From the NCBI RefSeq assembly GCF_023371205.1, contig NZ_JAMCCO010000002.1:461744-525743 (forward strand): a DNA stretch of 64,000 nt, written 5' to 3'. The DNA is from Parvivirga hydrogeniphila. GTDB taxonomy: Bacteria > Actinomycetota > Coriobacteriia > Anaerosomatales > Anaerosomataceae. Position 1 is the stretch's first letter. The number at the start of each line of letters is the position of its first letter. This document shows positions 53,809 through 63,121 of this stretch, in pieces. Below the pieces are notes generated by a model, which was given only the letters and a program-made list of their open reading frames with translations, had not been told where the DNA came from and searched no databases. Position numbers and translations under genes: made by a program.

Positions 53809-54999
53809 TTAGGACACCGGGTCGCCGAAGTAGCGCCAGTACAGCATCCAGAAGGACGTGTTCCCGTGCAGGTGAGGCGTGTAGCGGTACAGAGAGTAGG
53901 TCGAGGCGTTGGTCGGGAAGACCGGGCTTCCGTCGATCACGAGCCGCACGCCCGGATACCAACCGTCGGCGTTGCGGTCGAGCGCGCGCGCTCCGTACCA
54001 GATCTGGTTCCCGAAGCCCTGGTACTGTGTGAGGGTCGAGCTGTCGGTCTTGCCGCACCCCATCGCCCAGTCGTACGCGTACTGAGAGGGGCTGCGGTCC
54101 TCAAGCAAGGACTGCTCCTTTTGCAGAGTCGCCAGGATCACCTTCGGAGAGACGTTCCAGTAGACTGCCGCATCGACGATCATCTCCGCTGCCGTCTTGT
54201 CGCGACCTGCGTAGTCAGGCCCACGGTAGGTCGCGAGCGTGCTCGAGAGACTCTCGAGGAACGCCTGCACGTCCGAAACGCTCATACACGCCGCGTCTCT
54301 GAAGTTCGCGTCCGATATGATCGTGTCCGGTGCGAAGTCCCTTCCAGGCGTCCCCCCTTTCGCTGCCTCTGCCGCCTTGCGGCGCATGAGCTCGGCGATA
54401 TCTTCGCCAAGCGCCGTCGCACGGGCCTGCTGATTTTGAATCGCCTGCTCGATGGCCTTGCGACTCGCCTCTGCCTCCACGCGCATCTGCTCGAGCCGGG
54501 CGACGCGGTCTTCGTAGTCGCGCTGCTCGAACGCACGCTGGCGCTTCGCAACGGTCAGATCCTCCACGACCCGCGTGTCGTATCGCGTGACGAAGAAAAG
54601 GTAGTCGATACGCTTGAACAGATCCGGAACAGAATCTGCGCTGAGCAGCACCTCGAGATAGTCGACCTTCCCTGACCGGTACAGCTCGGCAGCACGTGCC
54701 GTGAACGCCGTCCGCGCCCGCTCCAGGTCGGCCTCGGCCTGGGCGACTCGCTCCTGCGCATCCGCCACGTCTTGGCGCGCCCGGTCGATCCGCGCCACCA
54801 AGTCGAGGTACTCCGAGATCTGCTGCTCGAGCTGCGCCTGCAAGCGAGCGACGTCTGCGAGCGCGGCCTGCCGCTCGGCTTCCTTCTGCTGGATCTCGGC
54901 GTCAACTGGAGACGCGGAAGCAGGCGTCGCGGGCACGGCCGCCACGGCCACGACGACGAGCAGGCAGAAAACGAACGCACGTATGCGGCGATTGGTCAT
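53809..54999 (-). CDS. Secreted coiled-coil protein with C-terminal lysozyme/transglycosylase-like domain
   Basis: 396 aa. Signal peptide (FVFCLLVVVAVAAVPATPASA), coiled coil (about 35-215) with the LYRSGKVDYLEVLLSADSVP motif shared with 3477 and 30331, and a C-terminal domain (about 235-396) with VDAAVYWNVSPKVILATLQKE and SLLEDRSPSQYAYDWAMGCG, reminiscent of mannosyl-glycoprotein/lysozyme-like hydrolase folds. It is the third wall protein of this architecture in the window. Catalytic residues not verified. Confidence 0.8.
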   Translation of the reverse strand: MTNRRIRAFVFCLLVVVAVAAVPATPASASPVDAEIQQKEAERQAALADVARLQAQLEQQISEYLDLVARIDRARQDVADAQERVAQAEADLERARTAFTARAAELYRSGKVDYLEVLLSADSVPDLFKRIDYLFFVTRYDTRVVEDLTVAKRQRAFEQRDYEDRVARLEQMRVEAEASRKAIEQAIQNQQARATALGEDIAELMRRKAAEAAKGGTPGRDFAPDTIISDANFRDAACMSVSDVQAFLESLSSTLATYRGPDYAGRDKTAAEMIVDAAVYWNVSPKVILATLQKEQSLLEDRSPSQYAYDWAMGCGKTDSSTLTQYQGFGNQIWYGARALDRNADGWYPGVRLVIDGSPVFPTNASTYSLYRYTPHLHGNTSFWMLYWRYFGDPVS

Positions 55000-55098
55000 G
55001 TGACGCTCCGGTCACTCTCTGGTGCTCGATGCGCCACACAAGGATAGCAGCCTTGTCTGGCAGCAGCGAGGGCGCGCAAGCATCGCCGGATCGGCCGT

Positions 55099-57153
55099 CT
55101 AGCTCCTCAGCAGTTCGGTGCCGTCTTCTTCGCTTTCGAAGGGACTCTCGATTTCAGGCAGCTGGACGCGGAACGTCGAGCCGCGTCCTGGCTCGCTCTC
55201 AACCACCACCGCGCCGCCGAGCAGCTCGGCCACGCCCTTCACGACCGAGAGACCGACACCGGCGCCCAGGGGCTTGGCCGCGCCCCTTCGCGCGACTTGA
55301 TAGAACTCCTCGAAGATGAGGCCCCGTTCCTCTGCCGGGATCCCTGGCCCCGTATCAGACACGCTCAACTCGACGCCGTCGCTGTCGTGGACGAACAGGA
55401 CGCGGACCTCCCCGGACTCCGTGAACTTGACGGCGTTCCCGACGAGGTTGTGGAGGATCTGCACGATGCGCCGCTTGTCGCTGCGCACCGCCGGTTCGCC
55501 CTGGACAGACCACGCGAGAGCGAGCCCCTTGTCTTCGGCTTGCATCTTGAGCCCGCTCAGCGCCTCATCGAGCATCTCGCGGGCGTCGAACTCGGCGATG
55601 TCCACGTGCGCCTGGCCCGCCCGCAGCAGCGAAAGGTCGAGCACGTCGTTCACGAGCGTGAGCAGCTGTTCTCCGGATGCCCGGATGAAGCCCACCTGCC
55701 GTTTCTGCTCGTCGTCCAAGTCGCCGGCGAGCCCGCTCAAGAGGAGCTCAGAGAACCCGAGAACCGAGTTCAGCGGCGTGCGGAGCTCATGGCTCATGGC
55801 GCGCAGGAAGTCGTCTCGCATCGCCACGGCTTCCTCGAGCGCAGCGTTCGCCGCACGCAGCTCTTCGAGCGGGCGCTCCACGTCTCGGGTACGCTCTGCG
55901 ACGCGCCGTTCGAGCTCCGCGTTGTGGCGCTTCAGCGATTGCTCTGCCTTCTTGCGGTAGGTGATGTCCGTGACGACCGTGACGAACTGCCCCGGTTGCG
56001 GGGAGTACGCCGTTACCTCGAACCAACGCCCCAGCGCAGATGCGTGATCTTCGAAGCGCTGCGCAACGCCCGTGAGGGCCACCTCGCCATACCGGTCGAT
56101 CCACGCCTGTTCCACGCCGGGCAGGACCTCGCGCACCGTCTTGCCGACGATGTCTCGCTTCCTCAGGCCCAGAATCGACTCGAATGCCGGGTTCACGTCG
56201 AGGAACCGGTAGTCCACGGGCCGTCCGGCGTCGTCAAGGACGATCTCGTGAAGCGCAACGCCTTCGGTCATGCTCTCGATGAGGAGCGCGTTGCGGCGGG
56301 CGGCGTCGAGAAGCTCCGCCGTGGCCGCTTCGGCCGCCTTGCGCTCCCGGATGTCTCGGACGACGGCCGCGACGTGTGCCCGTCCGTCGAACCTCACGGG
56401 TGAGAGCACGACCTCGACGGGGATCTCCTCGCCAGATTTCGCGCGCGCCGCGAGCTCGAGCGCGCCTTCCTTGAACGACAGCGTCCCTTCTGCCGCAAAC
56501 CGCTGGAACTGCTCCTGGACCGCCTCTTCGGGCAGCCTGGGCGCCAGCAGTCCGTGCACGTCAGCACCCAGGACCTCGTCTCGGGCGTACCCGAACAGGC
56601 GCTCGGCTGCACGGTTCCACAGCACGATCCGTCCTCTGTCGTCCAGCACCACCAGAGCATCGCCCATCGACTCGCCGATCGCCGCGACCAGGTCCTCTTG
56701 TTCCCGCGTTCGCTGACGAGCGGCACGCTCCTCGGTGACATCGCGCAGCGTCATACTCGCTGCTACCACACGGCCGTCGTCGTCGATGACCGGCGCTGCC
56801 GAGATGACGAGCGTCCTGATTCCGAGCGCAGTCAGGCACTCGCGTTCAGCGACGTGCGGCGCACCGTCAGCGAACGCCGCGCGGGAGGGGCAACCATCCC
56901 ACCCGCGTTCGGGCGGCGCAGGGCTCCACAACCGCCAGCACGGAGGAGACTGCGAGAAGTCGATCTCCGGGAACCACTCGCGCACGACCTTGTTGACCGC
57001 CACGATCCGCAGGTCCGGTGCGAGGATCACCTCGGCGAACGGGACGTCGTCGAGACGGATCCGATACGAAGCCCCGTCCTCGGACGTCACGATGAATGCC
57101 GGGGCGGCCTCACGGCTGACGCCGCTCGTATCGCCACTGGTTTCTGCTGCCAC
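55099..57153 (-). CDS. Cytoplasmic multi-PAS histidine kinase
   Basis: 684 aa, no membrane helices. Three PAS-like domains (about 25-145, 155-275, 285-405; one with the NRAAERLFGYARDEVLG signature), a coiled linker, HisKA with MSHELRTPLNSVLGFSELL, and HATPase (N box LVGNAVKFTES, VSDTGPGIP). GTG start with GAGGG. No response regulator is adjacent. It is preceded by a sigma-28-like promoter, so it may act in the same programme as the surface genes. Confidence 0.92.
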   Translation of the reverse strand: MAAETSGDTSGVSREAAPAFIVTSEDGASYRIRLDDVPFAEVILAPDLRIVAVNKVVREWFPEIDFSQSPPCWRLWSPAPPERGWDGCPSRAAFADGAPHVAERECLTALGIRTLVISAAPVIDDDGRVVAASMTLRDVTEERAARQRTREQEDLVAAIGESMGDALVVLDDRGRIVLWNRAAERLFGYARDEVLGADVHGLLAPRLPEEAVQEQFQRFAAEGTLSFKEGALELAARAKSGEEIPVEVVLSPVRFDGRAHVAAVVRDIRERKAAEAATAELLDAARRNALLIESMTEGVALHEIVLDDAGRPVDYRFLDVNPAFESILGLRKRDIVGKTVREVLPGVEQAWIDRYGEVALTGVAQRFEDHASALGRWFEVTAYSPQPGQFVTVVTDITYRKKAEQSLKRHNAELERRVAERTRDVERPLEELRAANAALEEAVAMRDDFLRAMSHELRTPLNSVLGFSELLLSGLAGDLDDEQKRQVGFIRASGEQLLTLVNDVLDLSLLRAGQAHVDIAEFDAREMLDEALSGLKMQAEDKGLALAWSVQGEPAVRSDKRRIVQILHNLVGNAVKFTESGEVRVLFVHDSDGVELSVSDTGPGIPAEERGLIFEEFYQVARRGAAKPLGAGVGLSVVKGVAELLGGAVVVESEPGRGSTFRVQLPEIESPFESEEDGTELLRS

Positions 57154-57248
57154 GCTGATCGACCCTCTTTGCGCCAGTCGAGCGCGAGTCTCGGCCGACG
57201 GTAGAAGTCAGAGGGGACGCATTCAACGCGTCCCCCATACTCGGAGGA

Positions 57249-57276
57249 GTATCGGCGCGAACGAGCGCGAACTTGA
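57249..57276 (-). promoter_or_regulatory. Sigma-28-like promoter before the PAS histidine kinase
   Basis: On the minus strand TCAAG (57276-57272), 15 nt, GCCGATAC (57256-57249), 95 bp before the GTG. It is identical in -35 and -10 to the promoter at 23550-23577. The TRCCGYTCRTCA element is absent. Confidence 0.65.
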
Positions 57277-57424
57277 GGCGATCCCGGCGGAATGGCACGA
57301 GCGCCCTGCCTCCCGCGTAACGTCGTCGCAGGCTTTCACACGCACACCGCACTTTGTGAATCGAGCCGCACGGCTCGCCTGAAGCGCCTCTGTGACGATC
57401 GACAGGAGAACGACGCAGAGAACC

Positions 57425-57942
57425 ATGAAGGCACGGACGTTCGCACTCCTTGCACGCGGTCGGCCTGCTCGCATTCAGCGGCCTGTGCGCCGGGTGCAGC
57501 ACCTCGGCTCCGCGAAACAACGCCGCTCAGGGGAGTGCACGAGAGACCCATCAGAGCGACCGCGTCATCGTTCCAGACCTCGTCGCTCTCGGGAGCGAGA
57601 GCGACTTCAGCACGGAGCTGTCGCAGAGCGGGGAAACCGCCCGGTACGGTGACGCGCGCCGCCAAGAGGTCTACACGGAGATTGCGCGCAAGGCCGGCCT
57701 CACGTTGGAGGTCGTTGTCATGAGCGAGGACGATGAAGTGTTCGCGCACGGTTCTGCAGGGTGGCCGCTCGGCCAGTACCCGGACCTGGCGCACGGTCCC
57801 CCGCGGATCGACGGTGCGGCTCGTGCTCATCTCGAGATCCGGCGAGTGACGTATGCTCGCACGAAGCGCACTGTCTACCTGGACGCAAGCGACGTGAACA
57901 AGAAGGCCGAGCCCGCTTCGGGCTCGGCCTTCTCAGCATCAC
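57425..57942 (+). pseudogene. Frameshifted lipoprotein gene
   Basis: ATG at 57425 begins MKARTFALL, a lipoprotein signal start; after about codon 9 the continuation that makes sense (HAVGLLAFSGLCAGCSTSAP, with lipobox Cys) is in a different frame, so one base is lost or gained near 57450. In that second frame the sequence continues (EVYTEIARKAGLTLEVVVMSE) and then reads without a stop into the hairpin at 57901 and antisense tRNA-Phe. A natural 3' end is therefore also missing. Either a decayed gene or a sequencing error at the frameshift plus a lost stop. No family recognised. Confidence 0.5.
57901..57933 (-). terminator. Hairpin terminator of tRNA-Phe
   Basis: A perfect 15-bp stem (57901-57915 with 57919-57933, 3-nt loop). 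On the minus strand it is followed by TGTTC after TTCT, and lies 9 bp after the tRNA, so it should end the tRNA-Phe transcript. Confidence 0.8.
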
Positions 57943-58018
57943 TGGTGGCCAGAGACGGACTTGAACCGCCGACACGGGGATTTTCAGTCCCCTGCTCTAC
58001 CAACTGAGCTACCTGGCC
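57943..58018 (-). tRNA. tRNA-Phe(GAA)
   Basis: 76 nt with encoded CCA. Acceptor GGCCAGG/TCTGGCC, D-arm GCTCAGTTGGTAGAGC, anticodon stem-loop GGGGACTGAAAATCCCC (anticodon GAA), T-arm GGCGGTTCAAGTCCGTC. Confidence 0.97.
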
Positions 58019-58080
58019 GTTTCGCGCCAAAGCACTATAGCCCAAGAGGACGCCGCGTTTCAAGGCGGCCGTAGCGTCTC

Positions 58081-59424
58081 TTACCGTGCCAACCCGGCCA
58101 GCAGCAGCGCCTCTGCCACCGTCGCGCGTTCGAGCTCTTCTCTATCGACGCTCTCGTTGGGAGCATGGATCGCGCACGAGCCGTCCTCCGGCCCCCACAG
58201 GATGATCTCTGCACCGGGCAGCGTTCGCGCGAAGGCGCTCACGAGCGGGATAGAGCCGCCTGCGCCGAGCGAGACCGGATCGCGCCCGTAGGCTTCGCGC
58301 AGCGCCTCGCGCGCCTTCGAATACGCCGGACCGCTCGTATCGGCAGCGAACCCCGGGCCTACCGCGCCTGGCGTCACGCGCACCCGCGCATTCCACGGCA
58401 CCGAGCGCCTGATGTGCTCCATCAACAGCCGCTGCGCCTCGGTTGGATCGGAGCTGGGCGGGACGCGAAGGCTCACGCGCGCTCGCGCTTCGTGCACCAG
58501 AGCGTTGCGTGAGCCTTCGACCGCTGGCGCGTCGATGCCGATGACGTTGACGGACGGCTTCGCCCACAGGCGCTCACCGAGCGTTCCCGTTCCGATGAGC
58601 GAGACGCCGTCCAGCAGCCCGGCCTCACGGGCGATGCCGCCTTCGTCAGGCTCCAGGCCGTCCCATGACGTGCCGGTCAGCCCGTCGATGGCGACGTCGC
58701 CGTTCTCGTCGAGCAGCGTGTCGAGGGCCCTTATCAGCGCCATGAGCGCGTCGGGGAACGGGCCGCCGTACGAGCCTGAATGGACCGGCGCCGCGAGCGT
58801 CCGCACCTCGATGGTGCAGTCCGTCACGCCCCTGAGCGATGTCGTGAGCGTCGGCTCGCCTGCCCGCCAGTTCCCCATGTCGCCCACGACGACGACGTCT
58901 GCCGCGACGACCTCAGGATGCGCGAGGACCCACTCTTCAAGCCCGCTTCGGCCGGTCTCCTCCTCGCCCTCGACGAGCACCTTCACACCGATGCCAAGCT
59001 CACCAGCGAGCGCTTGCAGTGCGGTCGCGTGCATCACGATGCCGGCCTTGTTGTCGGCAGCGCCCCGACCGTACAGCCGACCATCGCGCTCGGTGAGCTC
59101 GAAGGGCGGCGAGAGCCACGCGCTCGCGTCTCCTTCCGGCTGCACGTCGTAGTGCGCGTACAGAAGCACCGTCGGTGCGCCGGCAGGTGCAGGAATCTCG
59201 CCGAACACAGCAGGCGGCGCGTCCGGAATCTCGAGGAACTGCACCGCGCAGCCCACGCGCTCGAGAAGCCGGGCTGTGACTCGGGCGGCCTCGAGCACCG
59301 GCGCACGGTCGTAGCCTGGAAACGCGATCGATGGGACCGCGACGAGCGCCCGCAGGTCTTCGACGGCCTGCGGCATCAGCACGCGCACGCGATCGCGGAT
59401 GCGGTCGTCGACCCCCTCACGCAT
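58081..59424 (-). CDS. M20-family dipeptidase/peptidase
   Basis: 447 aa. Two-zinc peptidase: [10 protein letters not shown] (His, Asp), [10 protein letters not shown] (bridging Asp), [14 protein letters not shown] (catalytic Glu), and a final [11 protein letters not shown]. The dimerisation domain (about 180-330) is present. It hydrolyses dipeptides or amidated amino acids; exact substrate unknown. It overlaps the tautomerase stop by 8 bp. Confidence 0.93.
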   Translation of the reverse strand: MREGVDDRIRDRVRVLMPQAVEDLRALVAVPSIAFPGYDRAPVLEAARVTARLLERVGCAVQFLEIPDAPPAVFGEIPAPAGAPTVLLYAHYDVQPEGDASAWLSPPFELTERDGRLYGRGAADNKAGIVMHATALQALAGELGIGVKVLVEGEEETGRSGLEEWVLAHPEVVAADVVVVGDMGNWRAGEPTLTTSLRGVTDCTIEVRTLAAPVHSGSYGGPFPDALMALIRALDTLLDENGDVAIDGLTGTSWDGLEPDEGGIAREAGLLDGVSLIGTGTLGERLWAKPSVNVIGIDAPAVEGSRNALVHEARARVSLRVPPSSDPTEAQRLLMEHIRRSVPWNARVRVTPGAVGPGFAADTSGPAYSKAREALREAYGRDPVSLGAGGSIPLVSAFARTLPGAEIILWGPEDGSCAIHAPNESVDREELERATVAEALLLAGLAR

Positions 59425-59602
59425 CGCAGCCGAGCTTCCCGCCGTCCCCGTAGTCGTGGCGCGCCATGTCGTGGATGACGATGTGCACCGCTTCCGGCTT
59501 CGTGTCCACGGTCTCGACGATCGCCTGGGTGACGCGCTTGACGAGCTCGCGCTTCTGCTCGACGGTCCTGCCTTCGTACATGTGGATGTGGACGATCGGC
59601 AT
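59417..59602 (-). CDS. 4-oxalocrotonate tautomerase-family protein
   Basis: 61 aa, typical subunit size. Pro-1 nucleophile directly after Met ([20 protein letters not shown]), then [20 protein letters not shown]. The catalytic Pro is present; the usual Arg pattern cannot be confirmed by eye. RBS GAGGAGG. First gene of a two-gene operon with the M20 peptidase. Confidence 0.92.
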   Translation of the reverse strand: MPIVHIHMYEGRTVEQKRELVKRVTQAIVETVDTKPEAVHIVIHDMARHDYGDGGKLGCDA

Positions 59603-59693
59603 CTCTACCTCCTCGCGCTGGAAACGCCCAGAGTGTACCGCAGCACCGCGACGAGCGCGCGGACATGCGCTAGATTGGTGCAAGGAGGTCGAC

Positions 59694-60098
59694 ATGGACG
59701 AACGATTCGCATGGGACCCTGCGCTCGAAACGGGTGTAGAGCAGGTCGATCGGCAGCACAGGCGGCTGTTCAAGCTTGCCTCGACGCTGAGCTCGTGCTC
59801 GCTCGATGAGAACTGCGACGAGGACACCGTCACCGACGCGATCTACGGGCTCACCGAGTACGTCACCGAGCACTTCGCTGACGAAGAGACGCTGATGGAG
59901 CAAGCGTCGTACCCCGGGCTCGGACCGCACCGCAGCCGCCACGAGCAGCTCACCGCCGATACGATGCGCTACGTCGCGCGGTTCTTCAACGGCGAGCGCG
60001 TGGCAGCCGAGGAGCTCTCGGAGTTCCTGGCGGACTGGCTTGCGGCGCACATCGAGCGCGACGACAAGGCCTTCGCCGTCTGGCTTCGCGAGCGATAG
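59694..60098 (+). CDS. Bacteriohemerythrin
   Basis: 134 aa. Diiron oxygen-binding protein with all ligands: H22 in DRQHRRLF, H60/E64 (HFADE), H79/H83 (HRSRH) and H119/D124 (HIERDD). It can store or sense oxygen, useful to an anaerobe. RBS AAGGAGG; TGCGCTAGATT 18 bp upstream of the ATG may be the -10. Confidence 0.95.
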   Translation: MDERFAWDPALETGVEQVDRQHRRLFKLASTLSSCSLDENCDEDTVTDAIYGLTEYVTEHFADEETLMEQASYPGLGPHRSRHEQLTADTMRYVARFFNGERVAAEELSEFLADWLAAHIERDDKAFAVWLRER

Positions 60099-60112
60099 CG
60101 CACGAGCGGGCC

Positions 60113-61018
60113 CTACGCGCCTCGCGCGTGGCGTTCGAGCGCCTCGGCCCAGCGCTCGTCGACCCACGCCTGGATTGCGGCCTCAGCCTCCGCGTCGAGG
60201 CCCTTGAACCGCGACTGCGCCTTCAGGTACTCGCCGACAGGCGTCAGCGCCGCACCGGCCTTCGCGAGGGCCGCGCTCCGGCCGGTGAGCCGGAAGACGC
60301 CGTGCTCGACCTCGTACAGCACCACGATGCCGCTTTCGACGGCCAGCTTCCCGAGGCGCACCGAAAGTGCGGGGTCGAAGCCCCACCCGCTCGGGCACGG
60401 CGTGTGCATGTGGACGTAGCGCAAACCGCGCATCGCGCGCGCTTTCGCGACCTTGTCGTACACGTCGGTCGGGAACGCTGCGCTCGTCACGGCGACGTAC
60501 GGGACGCGATGGGCCTCCATGATGCGCGGAACGTCCTTCGGGTTCTCCCGCTTGCCCGACCAGGTCGTGGTCGTGCGTGCGCCGGAAGGCGTCGAGCCGG
60601 ATCGCTGCGTCCCGGTGTTCATGTACGCCTCGTTGTCGTAGCACAGGTAGATGAGGTCCTCGTTGCGTTCGGCCGCGCCAGACAGCGCCTGGATGCCGAT
60701 GTCGGCCGTGCCGCCGTCGCCTGCCATCGCGAGAACCGCCATCTCGTCGCCGCGCCCGGTCGCGCGCAGCCCCGCGGCGATGCCCGCCGCCACTGCCGCC
60801 GTCGACGGGAACGCGCAATTCACCCACGGCATGCGGACCGAGGACACCGGGTACATGCCGCCGAGCACCGTCAGACAGCTCGCCGGCACGGTCATGACGG
60901 CCCGCCCTTCGAGCGCCTTGGTGATGGCCCGCAGACCGATGCCGAGCCCGCAGCCAGCGCACGCTCGGTTGCCGGGCAGCACCCGCTCTTCGACGGGAAG
61001 CTCGGTGATGCGCGTCAT
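60113..61018 (-). CDS. porB: 2-oxoacid (pyruvate-type):ferredoxin oxidoreductase, beta subunit
   Basis: 301 aa. TPP-binding subunit: CAGCGLGIGLRAI at the N-terminus (Fe-S Cys), the TPP/Mg site GDGGTADIGIQAL followed by CYDNEAYMNTG, and PCPSGWGFDP. It decarboxylates a 2-oxoacid to acyl-CoA with ferredoxin reduction. ATGA overlap with porA. By-eye features favour pyruvate but do not exclude branched 2-oxoacids. Confidence 0.94.
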   Translation of the reverse strand: MTRITELPVEERVLPGNRACAGCGLGIGLRAITKALEGRAVMTVPASCLTVLGGMYPVSSVRMPWVNCAFPSTAAVAAGIAAGLRATGRGDEMAVLAMAGDGGTADIGIQALSGAAERNEDLIYLCYDNEAYMNTGTQRSGSTPSGARTTTTWSGKRENPKDVPRIMEAHRVPYVAVTSAAFPTDVYDKVAKARAMRGLRYVHMHTPCPSGWGFDPALSVRLGKLAVESGIVVLYEVEHGVFRLTGRSAALAKAGAALTPVGEYLKAQSRFKGLDAEAEAAIQAWVDERWAEALERHARGA

Positions 61019-62232
61019 CGCACTCCCTCCTGAAGACGACCGACCCAGGCAGTCGCGCGGTCCACGACGCCGGCACGCGCGTCGATGAGCGCCCGCCGCA
61101 CCTCGTCTGCGAGCGCTTCGGGCGTGACGTCGCGTCCGCCGAGCCCGCAGACCGCGCCGTACACCGCAGGTGAGCCTGCCGCGCCGTGAAGCGCCGCCTT
61201 GAGGTCCGTCGCGATCGGGCCTGCGTAGCCGTACGACAGCGCCTTGTCGAACACGAGCGCTGCGCGCGCATCCGAAAGCCGTTCTCGGACCGCCTCGGCC
61301 GGGAACGGGCGGTAGCAGCGGATGCCGAGCACGCCTGCAGCCACGCCGTCGCTGCGAAGCGTGTCTGCCACAAGGGTGAGCTGCGTGACGAGCGAGCCCG
61401 CGGCGACCAGCACGATCTCGGCGTCCTCAAGCCGATGCTCGACGAGAAGCCCGCCGGTGCGACGGCCGATGGCGCGTCCCCACGCTTCCGCGGCTTCCTG
61501 CACGACGTCGGCGGCAGCCAGCAGCGCTTCGTGATGGGCGGCTCGAAGCTCCATGTAGCCGCCGCGCAGCACGCCGTCTGCATCGCGCCGCGGATCGGCG
61601 ATGACGACAGGGCCGATGTTGCGCGGGTCGTCTGGGGCGATGACCTGCAGCGGAGCGGGCCGTGGCGGCAGGAACGCATCGACTGCCGCAGCGTCCGGGA
61701 CGTCGACCGGCATCGCCGTGTGCGAGAGCAAGAATCCGTCGTAGCAGACCATCACGGGCAGATTCGTCCGCTCGGCGACCCAGTAGGCCTGGACGACCGT
61801 ATCGAGGATCTCTTGGTTGTCGCGGCAGTGCAGCTGCACCCAGCCAGCGTCGCGGACGCTCATCGAGTCCTGCTGGTCGTTGAGCACGTTCCACGGCGCG
61901 GCGAGCGAGCGGTTGGCGACGCACATCACGATCGGAAGGCGGGCGCCTGCGGCCCACCAGATCTGCTCGGTCATGTACGCAAGGCCGTTGGAGGAAGTCG
62001 CTGTGAACGCACGGGCGCCGGCCGTCGACGCGCCGATGCACACCGACATCGCCGAGTGCTCCGACTCGACGGCGATGAACTCGGCCGGCATCTCGCCCGA
62101 TTCGACCCACGACGAGAGCGTCTCCACGACGGGCGACTGCGGGGTGATCGGGTAGGCAGCGACCACCTGGGCGCGAGCGAGCCGTGCGCCCCACGCGGCC
62201 GACTCGTTGCCGGTGAGGATGCGCTTCGTCAC
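61015..62232 (-). CDS. porA: 2-oxoacid:ferredoxin oxidoreductase, alpha subunit
   Basis: 405 aa, GTG start overlapping the porD stop. VVAAYPITPQSPVVETLSSW, FIAVESEHSAMSVCIGAS, and SNGLAYMTEQIWWAAG are conserved POR alpha segments. Forms the catalytic core with porB. Confidence 0.95.
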   Translation of the reverse strand: MTKRILTGNESAAWGARLARAQVVAAYPITPQSPVVETLSSWVESGEMPAEFIAVESEHSAMSVCIGASTAGARAFTATSSNGLAYMTEQIWWAAGARLPIVMCVANRSLAAPWNVLNDQQDSMSVRDAGWVQLHCRDNQEILDTVVQAYWVAERTNLPVMVCYDGFLLSHTAMPVDVPDAAAVDAFLPPRPAPLQVIAPDDPRNIGPVVIADPRRDADGVLRGGYMELRAAHHEALLAAADVVQEAAEAWGRAIGRRTGGLLVEHRLEDAEIVLVAAGSLVTQLTLVADTLRSDGVAAGVLGIRCYRPFPAEAVRERLSDARAALVFDKALSYGYAGPIATDLKAALHGAAGSPAVYGAVCGLGGRDVTPEALADEVRRALIDARAGVVDRATAWVGRLQEGVR

Positions 62233-62543
62233 CGCTTTTCGCCCCCTGCCGTCTCGCACACGCCGTGCTGGGCCTCGGGGACCATCTCGATGGCGTGCGA
62301 AGGGCACACCTCGGCACAGATGCCGCAGCCCTTGCAGAACTCGAGGTCGATCTCGGGCGGAGCGCCCTGCGCGATGCACGCGTCCGGGCAGTGCGCCCAG
62401 CAGATCTGGCAGGTCGTGCGCCCCTGCCTCGCTGCCACGCACGCGCCCGCGTCCATGACGGGGCGCTCGTTGCGCCAATCGCCGGTCCGGCCCGCCTCGC
62501 CGCGGGCCGGCCTCGACATCGCGATCAGGTCGAAGGCGTCCAT
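62229..62543 (-). CDS. porD: 2-oxoacid:ferredoxin oxidoreductase, delta (ferredoxin) subunit
   Basis: 104 aa. Two [4Fe-4S] motifs: CQICWAHCPDACI and CKGCGICAEVCPSHAI. It passes electrons from the active site to ferredoxin. The ATG at 62543 has GGAG upstream. Confidence 0.93.
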   Translation of the reverse strand: MDAFDLIAMSRPARGEAGRTGDWRNERPVMDAGACVAARQGRTTCQICWAHCPDACIAQGAPPEIDLEFCKGCGICAEVCPSHAIEMVPEAQHGVCETAGGEKR

Positions 62544-62554
62544 CTGGCTCCTTC

Positions 62555-63121
62555 TCACGCGTTCGTGCACTCGTACGCGAGGCGCGCGGCCTCGATGTTG
62601 CGCGCTGCTGCCGTGCCCGAGAAGGCGGCCGCGATGGCCTGCTCGACCGCCTCGGGCGTGACCGACCCCGTGGCTGCCGCGAAGGCGCCGAGGATCGCCG
62701 TGTTCACGATGGGCTGACCGCCGACGACCACGCCGGCGGCCTGCGCGGCGCCGGTGACGTCGGTGCGCACCACGCGCGCTCCGGCAGGCACGTCGATGCG
62801 AAGCGCCGGGTCGACGGTGTTGACGATGACGACGCCACCGGGCTTCAGGCCAGCGGCCACGTCGACCGCCGAGACCAGCGAGTCGTCGAGCACTACGACC
62901 ACGTCCGGCGCCGTGACTTGCGAGAGCACGCGGATCGGCTCGTGCGCCATGCGCGTCGAGGCCGTCACGGGCGCCCCGCGACGTTCCGCGCCGAACGAGG
63001 GCGCGGCGGTGACGCTCTCCCACCCGCTCAGGTACGCGGCCTGAGCGAGGATCTTGGCGGCCGTGACGGCGCCCTGCCCGCCGCGGCCGTGCCAGCGCAC
63101 CTCGACCATCGCGCCGCTCAC
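62555..63121 (-). CDS. porC: 2-oxoacid:ferredoxin oxidoreductase, gamma subunit
   Basis: 188 aa. [38 protein letters not shown] and [11 protein letters not shown] are typical gamma-subunit segments. GTG at 63121 overlaps the ligase stop (GTGA) and has GAGGGG 8 nt upstream; ATG at 63109 is the alternative. The order gamma-delta-alpha-beta is the common one for four-subunit POR. Confidence 0.93.
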   Translation of the reverse strand: MSGAMVEVRWHGRGGQGAVTAAKILAQAAYLSGWESVTAAPSFGAERRGAPVTASTRMAHEPIRVLSQVTAPDVVVVLDDSLVSAVDVAAGLKPGGVVIVNTVDPALRIDVPAGARVVRTDVTGAAQAAGVVVGGQPIVNTAILGAFAAATGSVTPEAVEQAIAAAFSGTAAARNIEAARLAYECTNA

